A stretch of DNA of 13,307 nt from Candidatus Elusimicrobium euhamitermitis (GTDB lineage: Bacteria; Elusimicrobiota; Elusimicrobia; Elusimicrobiales; Elusimicrobiaceae), in assembly GCA_031254225.1 (NCBI GenBank), contig JAIRUU010000049.1:1-13307 (forward strand), in the 5' to 3' direction. The position numbers were made by a program, and so were the translations under genes. Under the pieces are notes generated by a model, which saw only the letters and a list, made by a program, of their open reading frames with translations, was not told the origin of the DNA and ran no database searches. Of the stretch, positions 1 to 6,545 are shown one piece after another. Each line of letters opens with the position of its first letter. The first letter of the stretch is position 1.

Positions 1-393
1 GTGTTATATGAAATTATCCCCGTGGGCGTTAAAAGCGCGGATATTCCCAGCGTGGACAGCCTGAAATACAGTTCCGCCGCCTCAGACAGCGACGAAATTT
101 TAACGGTCAAATTAAGATATAAAGACCCGAAATCAGACGTCAGCAAACTGCTTCAGACCGCGCTCGCTAAGCGGCAGGCAACGTCTTTTGACAATGCCGG
201 CGAAGATTTCCGCTTCGCTTCCGCCGTGGCCGCGTTTGCGCAGAAACTTAACAACAGCGGCGATACGGGAAAAATGTCAATTGAGGACATAATTAATATC
301 GCAAAAAAATCCAAAGGCGCGGATGACGACGGCTCCCGCGCGGATTTCATAAAGCTGGTTAATCTCTACAACTCGCTCCCCAAACCTAAATAA
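1..393 (+). CDS. C-terminal part of a YfbK-like VWA-domain protein (partial, 5' end outside window)
   Basis: The reading frame is open from the first base and ends with TAA at 391-393. The 130 residues match the pattern of the C-terminal domain (DUF3520) that follows the von Willebrand A domain in YfbK-type proteins. They open with a LYEIIPVGV stretch, followed by an LTVKLRYKDP strand, a DFRFASAVAAFAQKL helix and a final FIKLVNLYNSL helix. The VWA domain and its MIDAS metal site would lie upstream, outside the window. The GTG at position 1 is most likely an internal Val codon and not a start, because this domain normally sits at the end of a protein of several hundred residues. The family is thought to be periplasmic or envelope-associated, but its exact role is poorly defined. 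A terminator follows 31 bases after the stop, so this gene ends its own transcript before the atp operon. Confidence 0.75.
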   Translation: MLYEIIPVGVKSADIPSVDSLKYSSAASDSDEILTVKLRYKDPKSDVSKLLQTALAKRQATSFDNAGEDFRFASAVAAFAQKLNNSGDTGKMSIEDIINIAKKSKGADDDGSRADFIKLVNLYNSLPKPK

Positions 394-424
394 CGGGTTT
401 TAAGGCGGCAGGCGTTTTAAGAAT

Positions 425-457
425 AAATATCCTCTGGCCGCGCCGGAGGATATTTTT
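425..457 (+). terminator. Rho-independent terminator after the VWA-family gene
   Basis: A perfect 10-bp stem (425-434 AAATATCCTC pairing with 446-455) is extended by a T-G wobble and three further G-C pairs at 436-438/442-444. It leaves a three-base loop and runs into a T tract at 453-457. It lies between the upstream gene and the atp promoter and separates the two transcripts. Confidence 0.85.
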
Positions 458-485
458 GTTTCATCATACATGAATTTGATATAAT
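456..485 (+). promoter_or_regulatory. Predicted sigma-70-type promoter of the atp operon
   Basis: A perfect -10 box TATAAT lies at 480-485, and a fair -35 match TTGTTT lies at 456-461, 18 bases upstream. The -35 overlaps the T tract of the preceding terminator, so the promoter starts exactly where upstream transcription ends. Predicted initiation near 492 would leave a very short leader (about 15 nt) holding the GAGAGG ribosome binding site at 491-496 before the ATG at 507. The box match is seen directly; activity is inferred. Confidence 0.6.
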
Positions 486-506
486 TTACCGAGAGGTAAG
501 TTTTTT

Positions 507-713
507 ATGAACAAACGGGACCTTCTTGTAAGCACACAGCTCGGCCTGCAGTTTGCGCTGACCGTGTGTCTTGCGGGTCTTGCGGGTTACTGGGCGGATA
601 AAAAGCTCGGCACGCTGCCTCTGTTTACGATAATTCTGGCGATTGCCGGTTTTGTCGCCGCAATGTATTATGTAATAAAAGAAGCGTCCAAAAAGGGTAA
701 AAAAAATGATTGA
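507..713 (+). CDS. atpZ: AtpZ/AtpI-like small membrane protein, first gene of the atp operon
   Basis: This 68-residue protein has two predicted membrane helices (about residues 12-29 and 38-57) joined by a short GYWADKKLGTLPL turn. That two-helix form with a D-K-K-x-G-T-x-P turn is typical of the AtpZ/ATPase_gene1 family, which commonly opens bacterial atp operons. Family members are linked to ATP synthase assembly, in particular of the c-ring (AtpI), or to divalent cation handling (AtpZ/AtpI). Which role applies here cannot be read from the sequence. The basic tail (KKGKKND) probably lies in the cytoplasm. The start at 507 follows GAGAGG with suitable spacing. The 3' end overlaps atpB by 8 bases, suggesting translational coupling. 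Classification as AtpZ and not AtpI rests on the short length. Confidence 0.75.
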   Translation: MNKRDLLVSTQLGLQFALTVCLAGLAGYWADKKLGTLPLFTIILAIAGFVAAMYYVIKEASKKGKKND

Positions 714-1455
714 AGAAGCCCTTGCCCACCATATTATAGACCAACCCATACACGCCAGGCTTTTCGGTTTTATGCCTCTGTCGGCCGACTTGGTAACGCT
801 CTTCTGCATCACCCTTGGCCTTGCTTTTCTGCTGCCCGCCGTCATAAAATACCGCAAACCGGTTTTGCTTTATACCGCGCTTGAGGGCATGGTCGTTTTT
901 TTGCGGGACGATATAGTTATGCCCAACTTCGGCCCCAAAGGCCGCGCGTTTACGCCGTATTTCTGCACTCTTTTTATTTTTATCCTGGTTTCAAATTCGC
1001 TGGGCATGGTGCCGTCTCTGCGCACTATAACCGGCTCAATATCCGTAACCGCGGCTATGGCGGCCACGACGTTCTGCCTGATACTTTTTCTGGGCGTTAA
1101 AGAAAAGGGACTATTCGGTTATCTTAAGAGTTTTGTGCCCAAGGGCACGCCGGCTCTTCTTGCGCCCATGCTTTTTGTGCTTGAGGTTATAGGACTTTTT
1201 GTAAAAATGACGGCGCTGTGCATACGTCTTTTTGCAAACATGATAGCCGGCCACATGGTGGTGGTAAGCATTCTTTTTCTTATTTTTATAATAGCCGGTA
1301 CAAGCAAATATATAGGAATAGTTACTATTATTCCGGCGGAAGCAATGTCCCTTTTTGTAAACGTTTTGGAAATTCTGGTTATTTTTATACAGGCGTACGT
1401 GTTTACTCTTCTCACGGCTATTTTTGCCGGAGAAGCGTTTTCGCATAATCATTAG
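706..1455 (+). CDS. atpB: ATP synthase F0 subunit a
   Basis: This 249-residue, very hydrophobic protein has five to six membrane segments. It is the stator channel subunit that passes ions to and from the c-ring. The decisive motif is CIRLFANMIAGH, whose Arg174 corresponds to the essential arginine (E. coli aArg210) facing the c-ring carboxylate. The final helix region (FVNVLEILVIFIQAYVFTLLTAIF) also matches the family end, with its conserved Gln and Tyr. The length is near the usual 240-280 residues. The ATG at 706 lies inside the end of atpZ, in a different frame, with purine-rich sequence before it. The C-terminal tail is short (GEAFSHNH). The next gene, atpE, starts 19 bases after the stop with its own strong ribosome binding site. 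Confidence 0.95.
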   Translation: MIEEALAHHIIDQPIHARLFGFMPLSADLVTLFCITLGLAFLLPAVIKYRKPVLLYTALEGMVVFLRDDIVMPNFGPKGRAFTPYFCTLFIFILVSNSLGMVPSLRTITGSISVTAAMAATTFCLILFLGVKEKGLFGYLKSFVPKGTPALLAPMLFVLEVIGLFVKMTALCIRLFANMIAGHMVVVSILFLIFIIAGTSKYIGIVTIIPAEAMSLFVNVLEILVIFIQAYVFTLLTAIFAGEAFSHNH

Positions 1456-1474
1456 AATTAAAGGAGAAATAGTT

Positions 1475-1696
1475 ATGGAATTAGCTTACTTGGGCGCTGC
1501 TTTGGGCGCGGGAATAGCGGCGCTGGGCGTGGGGCTGGGCATAGGCAAAATCGGCGCGGCGGCGGCAGAAGGCACGGCGCGTCAGCCGGAAGCGGCAGGG
1601 GACATAAGGACCAGCATGATTATAGCGGCCGCGCTCATTGAAGGCGTGGGCTTTCTTGCGCTGGTCATCACGCTGCTCATTACGTTCAAAAAATAG
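1475..1696 (+). CDS. atpE: ATP synthase F0 subunit c
   Basis: This 73-residue hairpin of two membrane helices forms the rotating ring. Helix 1 carries the glycine-rich packing motif GVGLGIGKIG, the polar loop is ARQPEA, and helix 2 carries the ion-binding Glu56 in ALIEGVGFLALVI. Aligned by hand to the Na+-binding c-subunit of Ilyobacter tartaricus, the Gln32 position is Ile23 and the Ser66 position is Gly57. Two Na+ ligands are therefore missing, and proton coupling is predicted. The start at 1475 is chosen over an in-frame ATG at 1424 because AAGGAG lies at 1461-1466 and the protein then begins at the normal place; the longer form would overlap the end of atpB. The strong ribosome binding site suits a subunit needed in many copies per complex. 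Confidence 0.95.
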   Translation: MELAYLGAALGAGIAALGVGLGIGKIGAAAAEGTARQPEAAGDIRTSMIIAAALIEGVGFLALVITLLITFKK

Positions 1697-1698
1697 TT

Positions 1699-2205
1699 AT
1701 GGATAATTTGCTTAAACCGGACTTCGGGCTTATGTTCTGGACGGCGGTAAATTTTCTGCTGCTGCTCTTTCTGCTCGGCAAATTTGCGTGGAAGCCGATG
1801 ATAAAAGCCCTTGAAGACCGCGAAAATAAAATAGCGCAGGATAAAAAAGACGCGCAGGACGCGCGCGACGCCGCGCAGCAAATCAAGGCGGAGCTTGAAA
1901 GTCGTCTTGAAAATATTTCAAAAGAAGCGCAGGAAAAAATGCGCTCCGTTGAAGCGCTGGCCGCGGCGGAAAAAGATTCAATGATAAAAGAGGCAAAGCA
2001 TACGTCTTCCGTTCTGGTTGACCATGCCAAAGCGGAAATTGAAGCGCGGAAAAACGCGGCTTTGCAGGACGTTAAAAAAGAAATAGCCGGCCTGGCGGTG
2101 GAAGCTGCGCGCAAAATTGCGGCCGTTAAAATTGACGCGGAGGCCGACGCGCGGCTTATTGAAAAAGTTTTAAAAGACGTTGAAGGCAAAGAGTTTAAAG
2201 CATGA
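1699..2205 (+). CDS. atpF: ATP synthase F0 subunit b
   Basis: This 168-residue protein has one N-terminal membrane helix (about residues 10-30, FWTAVNFLLLLFLLGKF) followed by a long, charged, Ala/Lys/Glu-rich helix to the C terminus. It is the peripheral stalk that holds F1 against rotation. The WKPMIKALEDRENKI segment just after the membrane helix is typical of the family. The start lies 2 bases after the atpE stop, and the stop overlaps the atpH start in an ATGA. There is a single b gene and no b' copy, so a b2 homodimer stalk is expected. Confidence 0.93.
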   Translation: MDNLLKPDFGLMFWTAVNFLLLLFLLGKFAWKPMIKALEDRENKIAQDKKDAQDARDAAQQIKAELESRLENISKEAQEKMRSVEALAAAEKDSMIKEAKHTSSVLVDHAKAEIEARKNAALQDVKKEIAGLAVEAARKIAAVKIDAEADARLIEKVLKDVEGKEFKA

Positions 2206-2717
2206 AAAGCGAGTCCCTGATTTTGGCCAAACGTTACGCGCGCGCGCTTTGCGCTGCGTTAAAAACGGAAGATTTGCCGGCGGTTATCGCCGACATGGAA
2301 ATAATAGCCGCTGCGCTGGATAAAGCGGCGGCGGCGTTCTATAATCCGGCGGTTGCCAAAGAGGCCAAAAAACGCGCGCTTGCGGGCATTGCGCAAAATA
2401 ATATTTTGCAAAATCTGTTAAATATTATGGCGGACAATAAACGCCTGCGGCTGTTGGGCGCGGTTAAGGACGAAACGCAAAATATTTTAGACGAGCGCGC
2501 GGGAGTTTTAAGGACGGAAATAACTTTTGCCGCAATTCCGGAAAATAAAAAAGAAATAGAAAATATTTTAAAAAAATTGTTTAAGGCGCAAAGCGTTTGC
2601 GCGGTTTATAAAGAAGACAAAAATATTATAGGCGGCGTAAAAATAAAAGCCGGCGATATTCTGATAGACGGCAGCGCGGCGAATAATTTGGAAAAACTGA
2701 AAACTATATTAAGTTAG
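2202..2717 (+). CDS. atpH: ATP synthase F1 subunit delta
   Basis: This 171-residue protein links the b stalk to the top of the F1 alpha subunits. It has the family layout: an N-terminal helical domain beginning LAKRYARAL (about residues 8-16), and a C-terminal part with IIGGVKIKAGDILIDGSAANNLEKL (given in pieces: IIGGVKIKAGD, then ILIDGSAANNL) at about residues 142-166. The latter matches the conserved GG...D.S...L pattern. The length fits the usual 170-185. The start overlaps the atpF stop (ATGA at 2202-2205), and the stop is 14 bases before atpA. Sequence conservation is low in this family, so position in the operon supports the call. Confidence 0.92.
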   Translation: MKSESLILAKRYARALCAALKTEDLPAVIADMEIIAAALDKAAAAFYNPAVAKEAKKRALAGIAQNNILQNLLNIMADNKRLRLLGAVKDETQNILDERAGVLRTEITFAAIPENKKEIENILKKLFKAQSVCAVYKEDKNIIGGVKIKAGDILIDGSAANNLEKLKTILS

Positions 2718-2731
2718 GCAACAGAGGTTTT

Positions 2732-4267
2732 ATGGCGCTTAAAGCAGAGGAAATAACTTCGGTCATAAAAAGCAAAATAGAAAATTTTGCGCCGCAGGCT
2801 GATATTAACGAAACCGGCATTGTGCTGCAGGTGGGGGACGGAATTGCCAGAATTTACGGTTTAAAAAACGCCGTGTCCGGCGAGCTTTTGGATTTGCCTT
2901 CCGGCGTCAAAGGGCTGGTTTTAAATTTGGAATCAGACAACGTAGGCTGCGTGCTTATGGGGGACGACGCGCTTATTAAAGAGGGCGACGTCGTAAAAAG
3001 AACGGGTAAAATTATTAACGTGCCCGTGGGCAAAGAGCTTTTGGGCCGCGTCGTTAATCCGCTGGGCGAGCCGCTGGACGGCAGGGGCCCCGTAAAAACC
3101 TCCGCAACCCGCCCGCTGGAAGTTGTTGCGCCCGGCGTTACCGAGCGCCAGCCCGTCAAGCAGCCGCTTCAGACGGGTTTGAAAGCTATTGACTCGCTTG
3201 TCCCTATCGGCAGAGGCCAGAGAGAACTTATTATCGGCGACAGGCAGACCGGCAAAACCGCTATCGCGATAGACACAATTTTAAACCAGAAAAACCAGCC
3301 GGAAGACAAGCGCGTCATATGCGTTTATGTCGCCGTCGGGCAAAAGCAAAGCACGGTGGCGCAGGTGGTGCAGACTCTGACGGAATTCGGCGCTATGGAT
3401 TATACGATAGTTGTTTGCGCGGGCGCGTCCGACCCGGCGTCTCTTTTATATATCGCGCCTTACGCGGGCTGCGCCATGGCGGAAGAGTTTATGTGGAAAG
3501 GCAGAGACGTTTTGATTATTTACGACGACCTTTCAAAACACGCGCAGGCTTACCGCCAAATGTCCCTTTTGCTGCGCCGCCCCCCGGGCCGCGAAGCTTA
3601 CCCGGGCGACGTGTTTTATTTACACTCCCGTCTTCTGGAGCGCGCGTGCAAACTGTCGGACAAAAACGGCGGCGGCTCGCTTACCGCGCTGCCCATTATT
3701 GAAACGCAGGCCAACGATATGTCCGCTTATATTCCGACGAACGTCATTTCAATTACCGACGGGCAGATTTATCTGGAAAGCGGCCTTTTCCACAGCGGCA
3801 TGAAGCCTGCGGTCAACGTCGGGCTGTCAGTATCCCGCGTGGGCGGCAGCGCGCAGAAAAAAACTATGAGAGCGGTTGCGGGCACGCTGCGCATAGATAT
3901 GTCGCAGTTTCATGATCTGGAGGCTTTCGCGCAGTTCGGCAGCGAGCTGGATAAAGAGTCTCAGGACCAGCTTAACCGCGGCGCACGGCTTAACGAACTT
4001 TTTAAACAGGATCAGTATAAACCCATGGGCGCGGACGAGCAGGTGCTTATTTTGTTTGCGGGCACAAACGGGTTTCTTGATGCAATTCCCGTGGGCGACG
4101 TTAAAAAGTACGAGCAGAAATTAATCACTCATTTCAAGACGGAAGAGAAAGCTCTTTTTGAAGAGTTTGCAAACGCCGGACAGCTGACGGAAGATTTAAC
4201 CGCAAAGCTAAAAACGGCGTTAAAGAAATTCGGAGACATTTTTATGCCGCCGGTAAAAGCGGTATAA
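2732..4267 (+). CDS. atpA: ATP synthase F1 subunit alpha
   Basis: This 511-residue, full-length non-catalytic nucleotide-binding subunit of the F1 hexamer contains the P-loop GDRQTGKT at residues 169-176 (Lys175, same number as in E. coli), the Walker B strand DVLIIYDDLSKHA, and the SVSRVGGSAQ motif. In that last motif, Arg369 is the arginine finger reaching into the catalytic site of beta. The N-terminal beta-barrel strand ETGIVLQVGDGIARIYGL is also typical. AGAGG at 2723-2727 lies a suitable distance before the ATG. The gene follows atpH closely, but it is separated from atpG by the epimerase gene and a repeat-bearing spacer, where most bacteria have atpA directly followed by atpG. Confidence 0.97.
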   Translation: MALKAEEITSVIKSKIENFAPQADINETGIVLQVGDGIARIYGLKNAVSGELLDLPSGVKGLVLNLESDNVGCVLMGDDALIKEGDVVKRTGKIINVPVGKELLGRVVNPLGEPLDGRGPVKTSATRPLEVVAPGVTERQPVKQPLQTGLKAIDSLVPIGRGQRELIIGDRQTGKTAIAIDTILNQKNQPEDKRVICVYVAVGQKQSTVAQVVQTLTEFGAMDYTIVVCAGASDPASLLYIAPYAGCAMAEEFMWKGRDVLIIYDDLSKHAQAYRQMSLLLRRPPGREAYPGDVFYLHSRLLERACKLSDKNGGGSLTALPIIETQANDMSAYIPTNVISITDGQIYLESGLFHSGMKPAVNVGLSVSRVGGSAQKKTMRAVAGTLRIDMSQFHDLEAFAQFGSELDKESQDQLNRGARLNELFKQDQYKPMGADEQVLILFAGTNGFLDAIPVGDVKKYEQKLITHFKTEEKALFEEFANAGQLTEDLTAKLKTALKKFGDIFMPPVKAV

Positions 4268-4270
4268 GTT

Positions 4271-4293
4271 TCCTCTCTCCTTGAGTGAGAGGA
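4271..4293 (+). repeat. Hairpin just downstream of atpA
   Basis: Seven paired bases (TCCTCTC at 4271-4277 with GAGAGGA at 4287-4293) flank a nine-base loop, starting 4 bases after the atpA stop. No T tract follows, so it is not a classical terminator. It could stabilise the 3' end of upstream messenger, attenuate transcription, or be part of the adjacent repeat element. Confidence 0.5.
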
Positions 4294-4303
4294 GGGGTAG
4301 CTG

Positions 4304-4424
4304 GTTGTTGTATCCGTCGTTCGTAAGAAAAATTGAAAAGCGCTCAAAAGCCGAAGAAATTTTTCAACAAACAGCCAAGCGAACGAAGTGAGCGACACAG
4401 AAGGAACGCGAAGCGCGGCGCGCG
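4304..4424. repeat. Modular intergenic repeat, copy A (short form)
   Basis: This stretch shares ordered blocks with 6320-6525. It opens with GTTGTTG, TATCCG and GTTCGT. It then has an A-rich AAAAATT, a 19-base block AAAAGCCGAAGAAATTTTT (4346-4364), CAGCCAAGCGA (4372-4382), CAGAAGGAACGCG (4398-4410), and ends in a GGCGCGC block. A-rich and T-rich parts face each other, so the element can fold on itself. No protein-coding signal is visible. The same block order in two intergenic sites of one operon marks it as a dispersed repeat and not a chance match. Confidence 0.75.
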
Positions 4425-4442
4425 CCAGCGCATGGAATAAAT

Positions 4443-4463
4443 GTGATTTTCCTGGAAAATCAC
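4443..4463 (+). promoter_or_regulatory. Hairpin immediately upstream of the epimerase ribosome binding site
   Basis: A perfect 9-bp stem (GTGATTTTC at 4443-4451 pairing with 4455-4463) has a three-base loop. It ends 3 bases before the AAAGGAG ribosome binding site at 4466-4472, which serves the ATG at 4480. It could protect the downstream messenger after processing or affect translation of the epimerase. No T tract follows, so it is not a terminator. The structure is seen; the role is inferred. Confidence 0.5.
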
Positions 4464-4479
4464 TCAAAGGAGTATCAAA

Positions 4480-5397
4480 ATGGACAAGAAAAAATATTTA
4501 GTCACTGGCGGGGCGGGTTTCATCGGCAGCAACATCGCTTTTGAACTTCAAAAGCAGGGCCATGAAGTTACAATTATGGACGATTTCTCCGCCAGCAATT
4601 TTAAAAATTTGCTGGGTTTTAAAGGCGACGTTATCGCCGCGGACATTTTTAAATTTATGCCGGAAGACGTTTACTTTGACGCGATTTTCCATGAAGCCGC
4701 CATCACGGATACAACGGTGCATGACCAGAAACGCATGATGGAAATTAACGTTGAGGCTTTTAAAAACGTTCTCTGCTTTGCCGCGGCGAACGAAATTAAG
4801 CGCGTTGTTTACGCGTCCTCCGCCGGAACGTACGGGCAAAACCCGTGCCCGATGACGGAATCCCAGACGCCCATGCCGGAAAATATTTACGGGTTTTCAA
4901 AAGCGGTCATGGATAACGTCGCGCGCGATTTTGCGGCGGACCACCGCGACATGGTTATCGTCGGGCTGCGTTATTTTAACGTGTACGGCCCGGGCGAATA
5001 TTATAAAGGGCATATCGCCAGCATGATGTACCAGCTTTACAATCAGATGTCATCGGGCAAACGCCCGCGCATTTTTAAAATGGGCGAGCAGATGAGAGAT
5101 TTTGTTTACATCAAAGACATTGTAAAGGCAAACATGTGCGCGCTTGCGGCAAAAGAAAGCTGCGTTGTAAACGCGGCCAGCGGAAAAGCGCGGTCTTATA
5201 ACGACGTTATCGCGCTGCTCAACAAAAACATGGGTCTTAAACTTGAGCCGGAATATATTGACAATCCGTATCCGTTCTTTCAGCTTAAGACGGAGGCCGA
5301 CCTTACGCTAGCCAAAGAAAAAACCGGTTATGCGCCGGATTACACTTTGGAAAAAGGCATTGCCGAATACGTGGAAGTTTTGAATAAGAGAAAATAA
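4480..5397 (+). CDS. hldD: ADP-L-glycero-D-manno-heptose-6-epimerase-like SDR protein
   Basis: This 305-residue extended short-chain dehydrogenase has an N-terminal NAD(P)-binding motif TGGAGFIGS, catalytic Ser113 in YASSAGTYG, and the Tyr137-x3-Lys141 pair in YGFSKAVMD. It resembles E. coli HldD along its length: IFHEAA with a following TT, RYFNVYGPGE, a KGHIAS segment, RDFVYIKDIV, and a C-terminal TEADL. Length and spacing of catalytic residues match that family (Ser116, Tyr140, Lys144 in E. coli). HldD inverts C-6 of ADP-D-glycero-manno-heptose to give the sugar donor for the LPS inner core, in the cytoplasm. Another nucleotide-sugar epimerase activity is possible. AAAGGAG at 4466-4472 fixes the start. 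Its stop is 1 nt from atpG, inside the ATP synthase operon, where no functional link is known. Confidence 0.75.
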   Translation: MDKKKYLVTGGAGFIGSNIAFELQKQGHEVTIMDDFSASNFKNLLGFKGDVIAADIFKFMPEDVYFDAIFHEAAITDTTVHDQKRMMEINVEAFKNVLCFAAANEIKRVVYASSAGTYGQNPCPMTESQTPMPENIYGFSKAVMDNVARDFAADHRDMVIVGLRYFNVYGPGEYYKGHIASMMYQLYNQMSSGKRPRIFKMGEQMRDFVYIKDIVKANMCALAAKESCVVNAASGKARSYNDVIALLNKNMGLKLEPEYIDNPYPFFQLKTEADLTLAKEKTGYAPDYTLEKGIAEYVEVLNKRK

Positions 5398-5398
5398 A

Positions 5399-6310
5399 AT
5401 GGAAAGTTTGCGCGATATCAGGGATAACATCAAATCAATTCAGTCAACAGAGCAAATTATGCTGACCATGAAGATGATATCCTCCGCGCGCATAAAAAGG
5501 GCGCAGAATTCCATGATTGCCGCGCGGCCGTTTTCCCTCGGGCTGGAAGGGCTGATTGACGACCTTAGAAAAGAAATTTTAAGCGGCGGGGACGATTTTA
5601 AAGACAAAAATCTTAACAGGTTTTTTGCCGCTCCGCCGGCGGAAGAAAAAAATATAGGGCTCATTCTGGTAACCGCGGACAAAGGTTTGTGCGGCGCTTT
5701 TAACGCGCTGCTGCTGCGCGCCGCGCTGCACTTTATTAAAGAACGCAAAGACCGGAAAATATATATTTTTGTCGTCGGTAAAAAAGGGCGGGATTTTATA
5801 AGCCGCCTGAAAACGCAGAACGTTGAAATTGTTTATGAAAGCGTCGGCATTTTTCCCAAAGCCGGTTACGTCCACGCCAATATGCTGGGGGACGCGGTGG
5901 TTGAAAAATTTTTGTCCCTGGGGCTTAGCGAAGTTGATTTGATTTACAATGATTTTAAGTCAATGGGCGTTCAGAATCTGGTTACGAACAGAATTCTGCC
6001 TTTTAATTTTGAATTTTCAAAAGGGCATTTTACTGACGGGCAGGAAGAAGAAAATTTTTTGTACGAGCCTGACAAAGAATCAATTTTGCTGGGTTTGATT
6101 TTCCGCCATATTAAAGCGAGCCTTTACAGAGTTTTGCTTGAGTCCCAGGCTGCGGAGCTTGCCGCGCGCATGAACGCCATGGACGCCGCCGGCAAGAACG
6201 CGCAGGAAATTGCGGACGCGCTAAAACTGAAATTAAACAAAGTGCGCCAGGCGACCATTACAAACGAAATTACAGAAATCGTCGGCGCCGTTGAAGCATT
6301 AAACGCATGA
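5399..6310 (+). CDS. atpG: ATP synthase F1 subunit gamma
   Basis: This 303-residue central shaft rotates inside the alpha/beta hexamer. The N-terminal helix begins SLRDIRDNIKSIQSTEQI and continues TMKMISSARIKRAQ, and the C-terminal helix contains SQAAELAARMNAMDAAGKNA followed by a NEITEIVGAVEAL end; both are hallmarks of the family. A middle LVTADKGLCGAFN motif is also conserved. The length is near the usual 285-300. The ATG lies 1 nt after the epimerase stop, and only a weak AAGAG (5386-5390) precedes it, so translation probably depends on ribosomes finishing the epimerase gene. A repeat-filled spacer of 235 bases separates it from atpD. Confidence 0.95.
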   Translation: MESLRDIRDNIKSIQSTEQIMLTMKMISSARIKRAQNSMIAARPFSLGLEGLIDDLRKEILSGGDDFKDKNLNRFFAAPPAEEKNIGLILVTADKGLCGAFNALLLRAALHFIKERKDRKIYIFVVGKKGRDFISRLKTQNVEIVYESVGIFPKAGYVHANMLGDAVVEKFLSLGLSEVDLIYNDFKSMGVQNLVTNRILPFNFEFSKGHFTDGQEEENFLYEPDKESILLGLIFRHIKASLYRVLLESQAAELAARMNAMDAAGKNAQEIADALKLKLNKVRQATITNEITEIVGAVEALNA

Positions 6311-6319
6311 TAAAATAAT

Positions 6320-6525
6320 GTTGTTGCCGTATCCGCAGTTCGTTGTCTGTAGAAAAAATTTCACAGGATTTTGAGGGAATTTTTTATTTTCTTCGGGCCG
6401 ACCAAGTACTTAAGGCGAAGCGTACGGCGAGGCCCGAAAAAATAAAAAATTACCCAAAAGCCGAAGAAATTTTTAACTCCCAGCCAAGCGACCAACGGGA
6501 GCGAAGCAGAAGGAACGCGGCGCGC
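6320..6525. repeat. Modular intergenic repeat, copy B (long form)
   Basis: This is the second copy of the element at 4304-4424. The same blocks occur in the same order: GTTGTTG, TATCCG, GTTCGT, AAAAATT, the 19-base AAAAGCCGAAGAAATTTTT (6456-6474, identical), CAGCCAAGCGA, GCAGAAGGAACGCG and GGCGCGC. Between AAAAATT (ending 6360) and the 19-base block this copy holds about 95 bases where copy A holds 11, including a large palindrome (6378-6451). The element fills most of the atpG-atpD gap and stops 8 bases before the atpD ribosome binding site. A 66-codon TTG-initiated frame runs through it but has no ribosome binding site or recognisable protein features. Confidence 0.75.
6378..6451. repeat. 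Nested palindrome inside repeat copy B
   Basis: The left arm at 6378-6399 and the right arm at 6431-6451 are reverse complements apart from one extra base at 6391. The arms consist of an A/T-rich outer part and a GGCCCGAA/TTCGGGCC inner part. The 31-base centre holds two GTAC sites in a second, weaker fold. The whole can form a long hairpin in DNA or RNA. It is absent from copy A, which suggests a separate insertion into the parent element. Confidence 0.7.
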
Positions 6526-6545
6526 AAGTTTTTGGAGGATTAATT

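Noticed and set aside
1424..1474. In-frame upstream ATG giving a 90-residue AtpE
   Set aside because: The extra 17 residues are basic and overlap the end of atpB. A strong AAGGAG sits before the ATG at 1475, which gives a normal c-subunit start.
1686..2189. 167-codon - strand frame opposite atpF
   Set aside because: Ser/Ala/Phe-rich antisense shadow, caused by the Lys/Glu/Ala-rich coding of the b subunit.
3319..3702. 127-codon + strand frame inside atpA
   Set aside because: Shadow frame of atpA: Arg/Gly-rich with no family features, while atpA in the other frame has all motifs.
4271..4293. Terminator after atpA
   Set aside because: The stem is short and no T tract follows, so it is listed only as a hairpin.
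6343..6543. 66-codon + strand frame before atpD, starting at TTG
   Set aside because: It lies almost wholly inside repeat copy B and its nested palindrome, has no ribosome binding site, and its residues follow from the repeat blocks.
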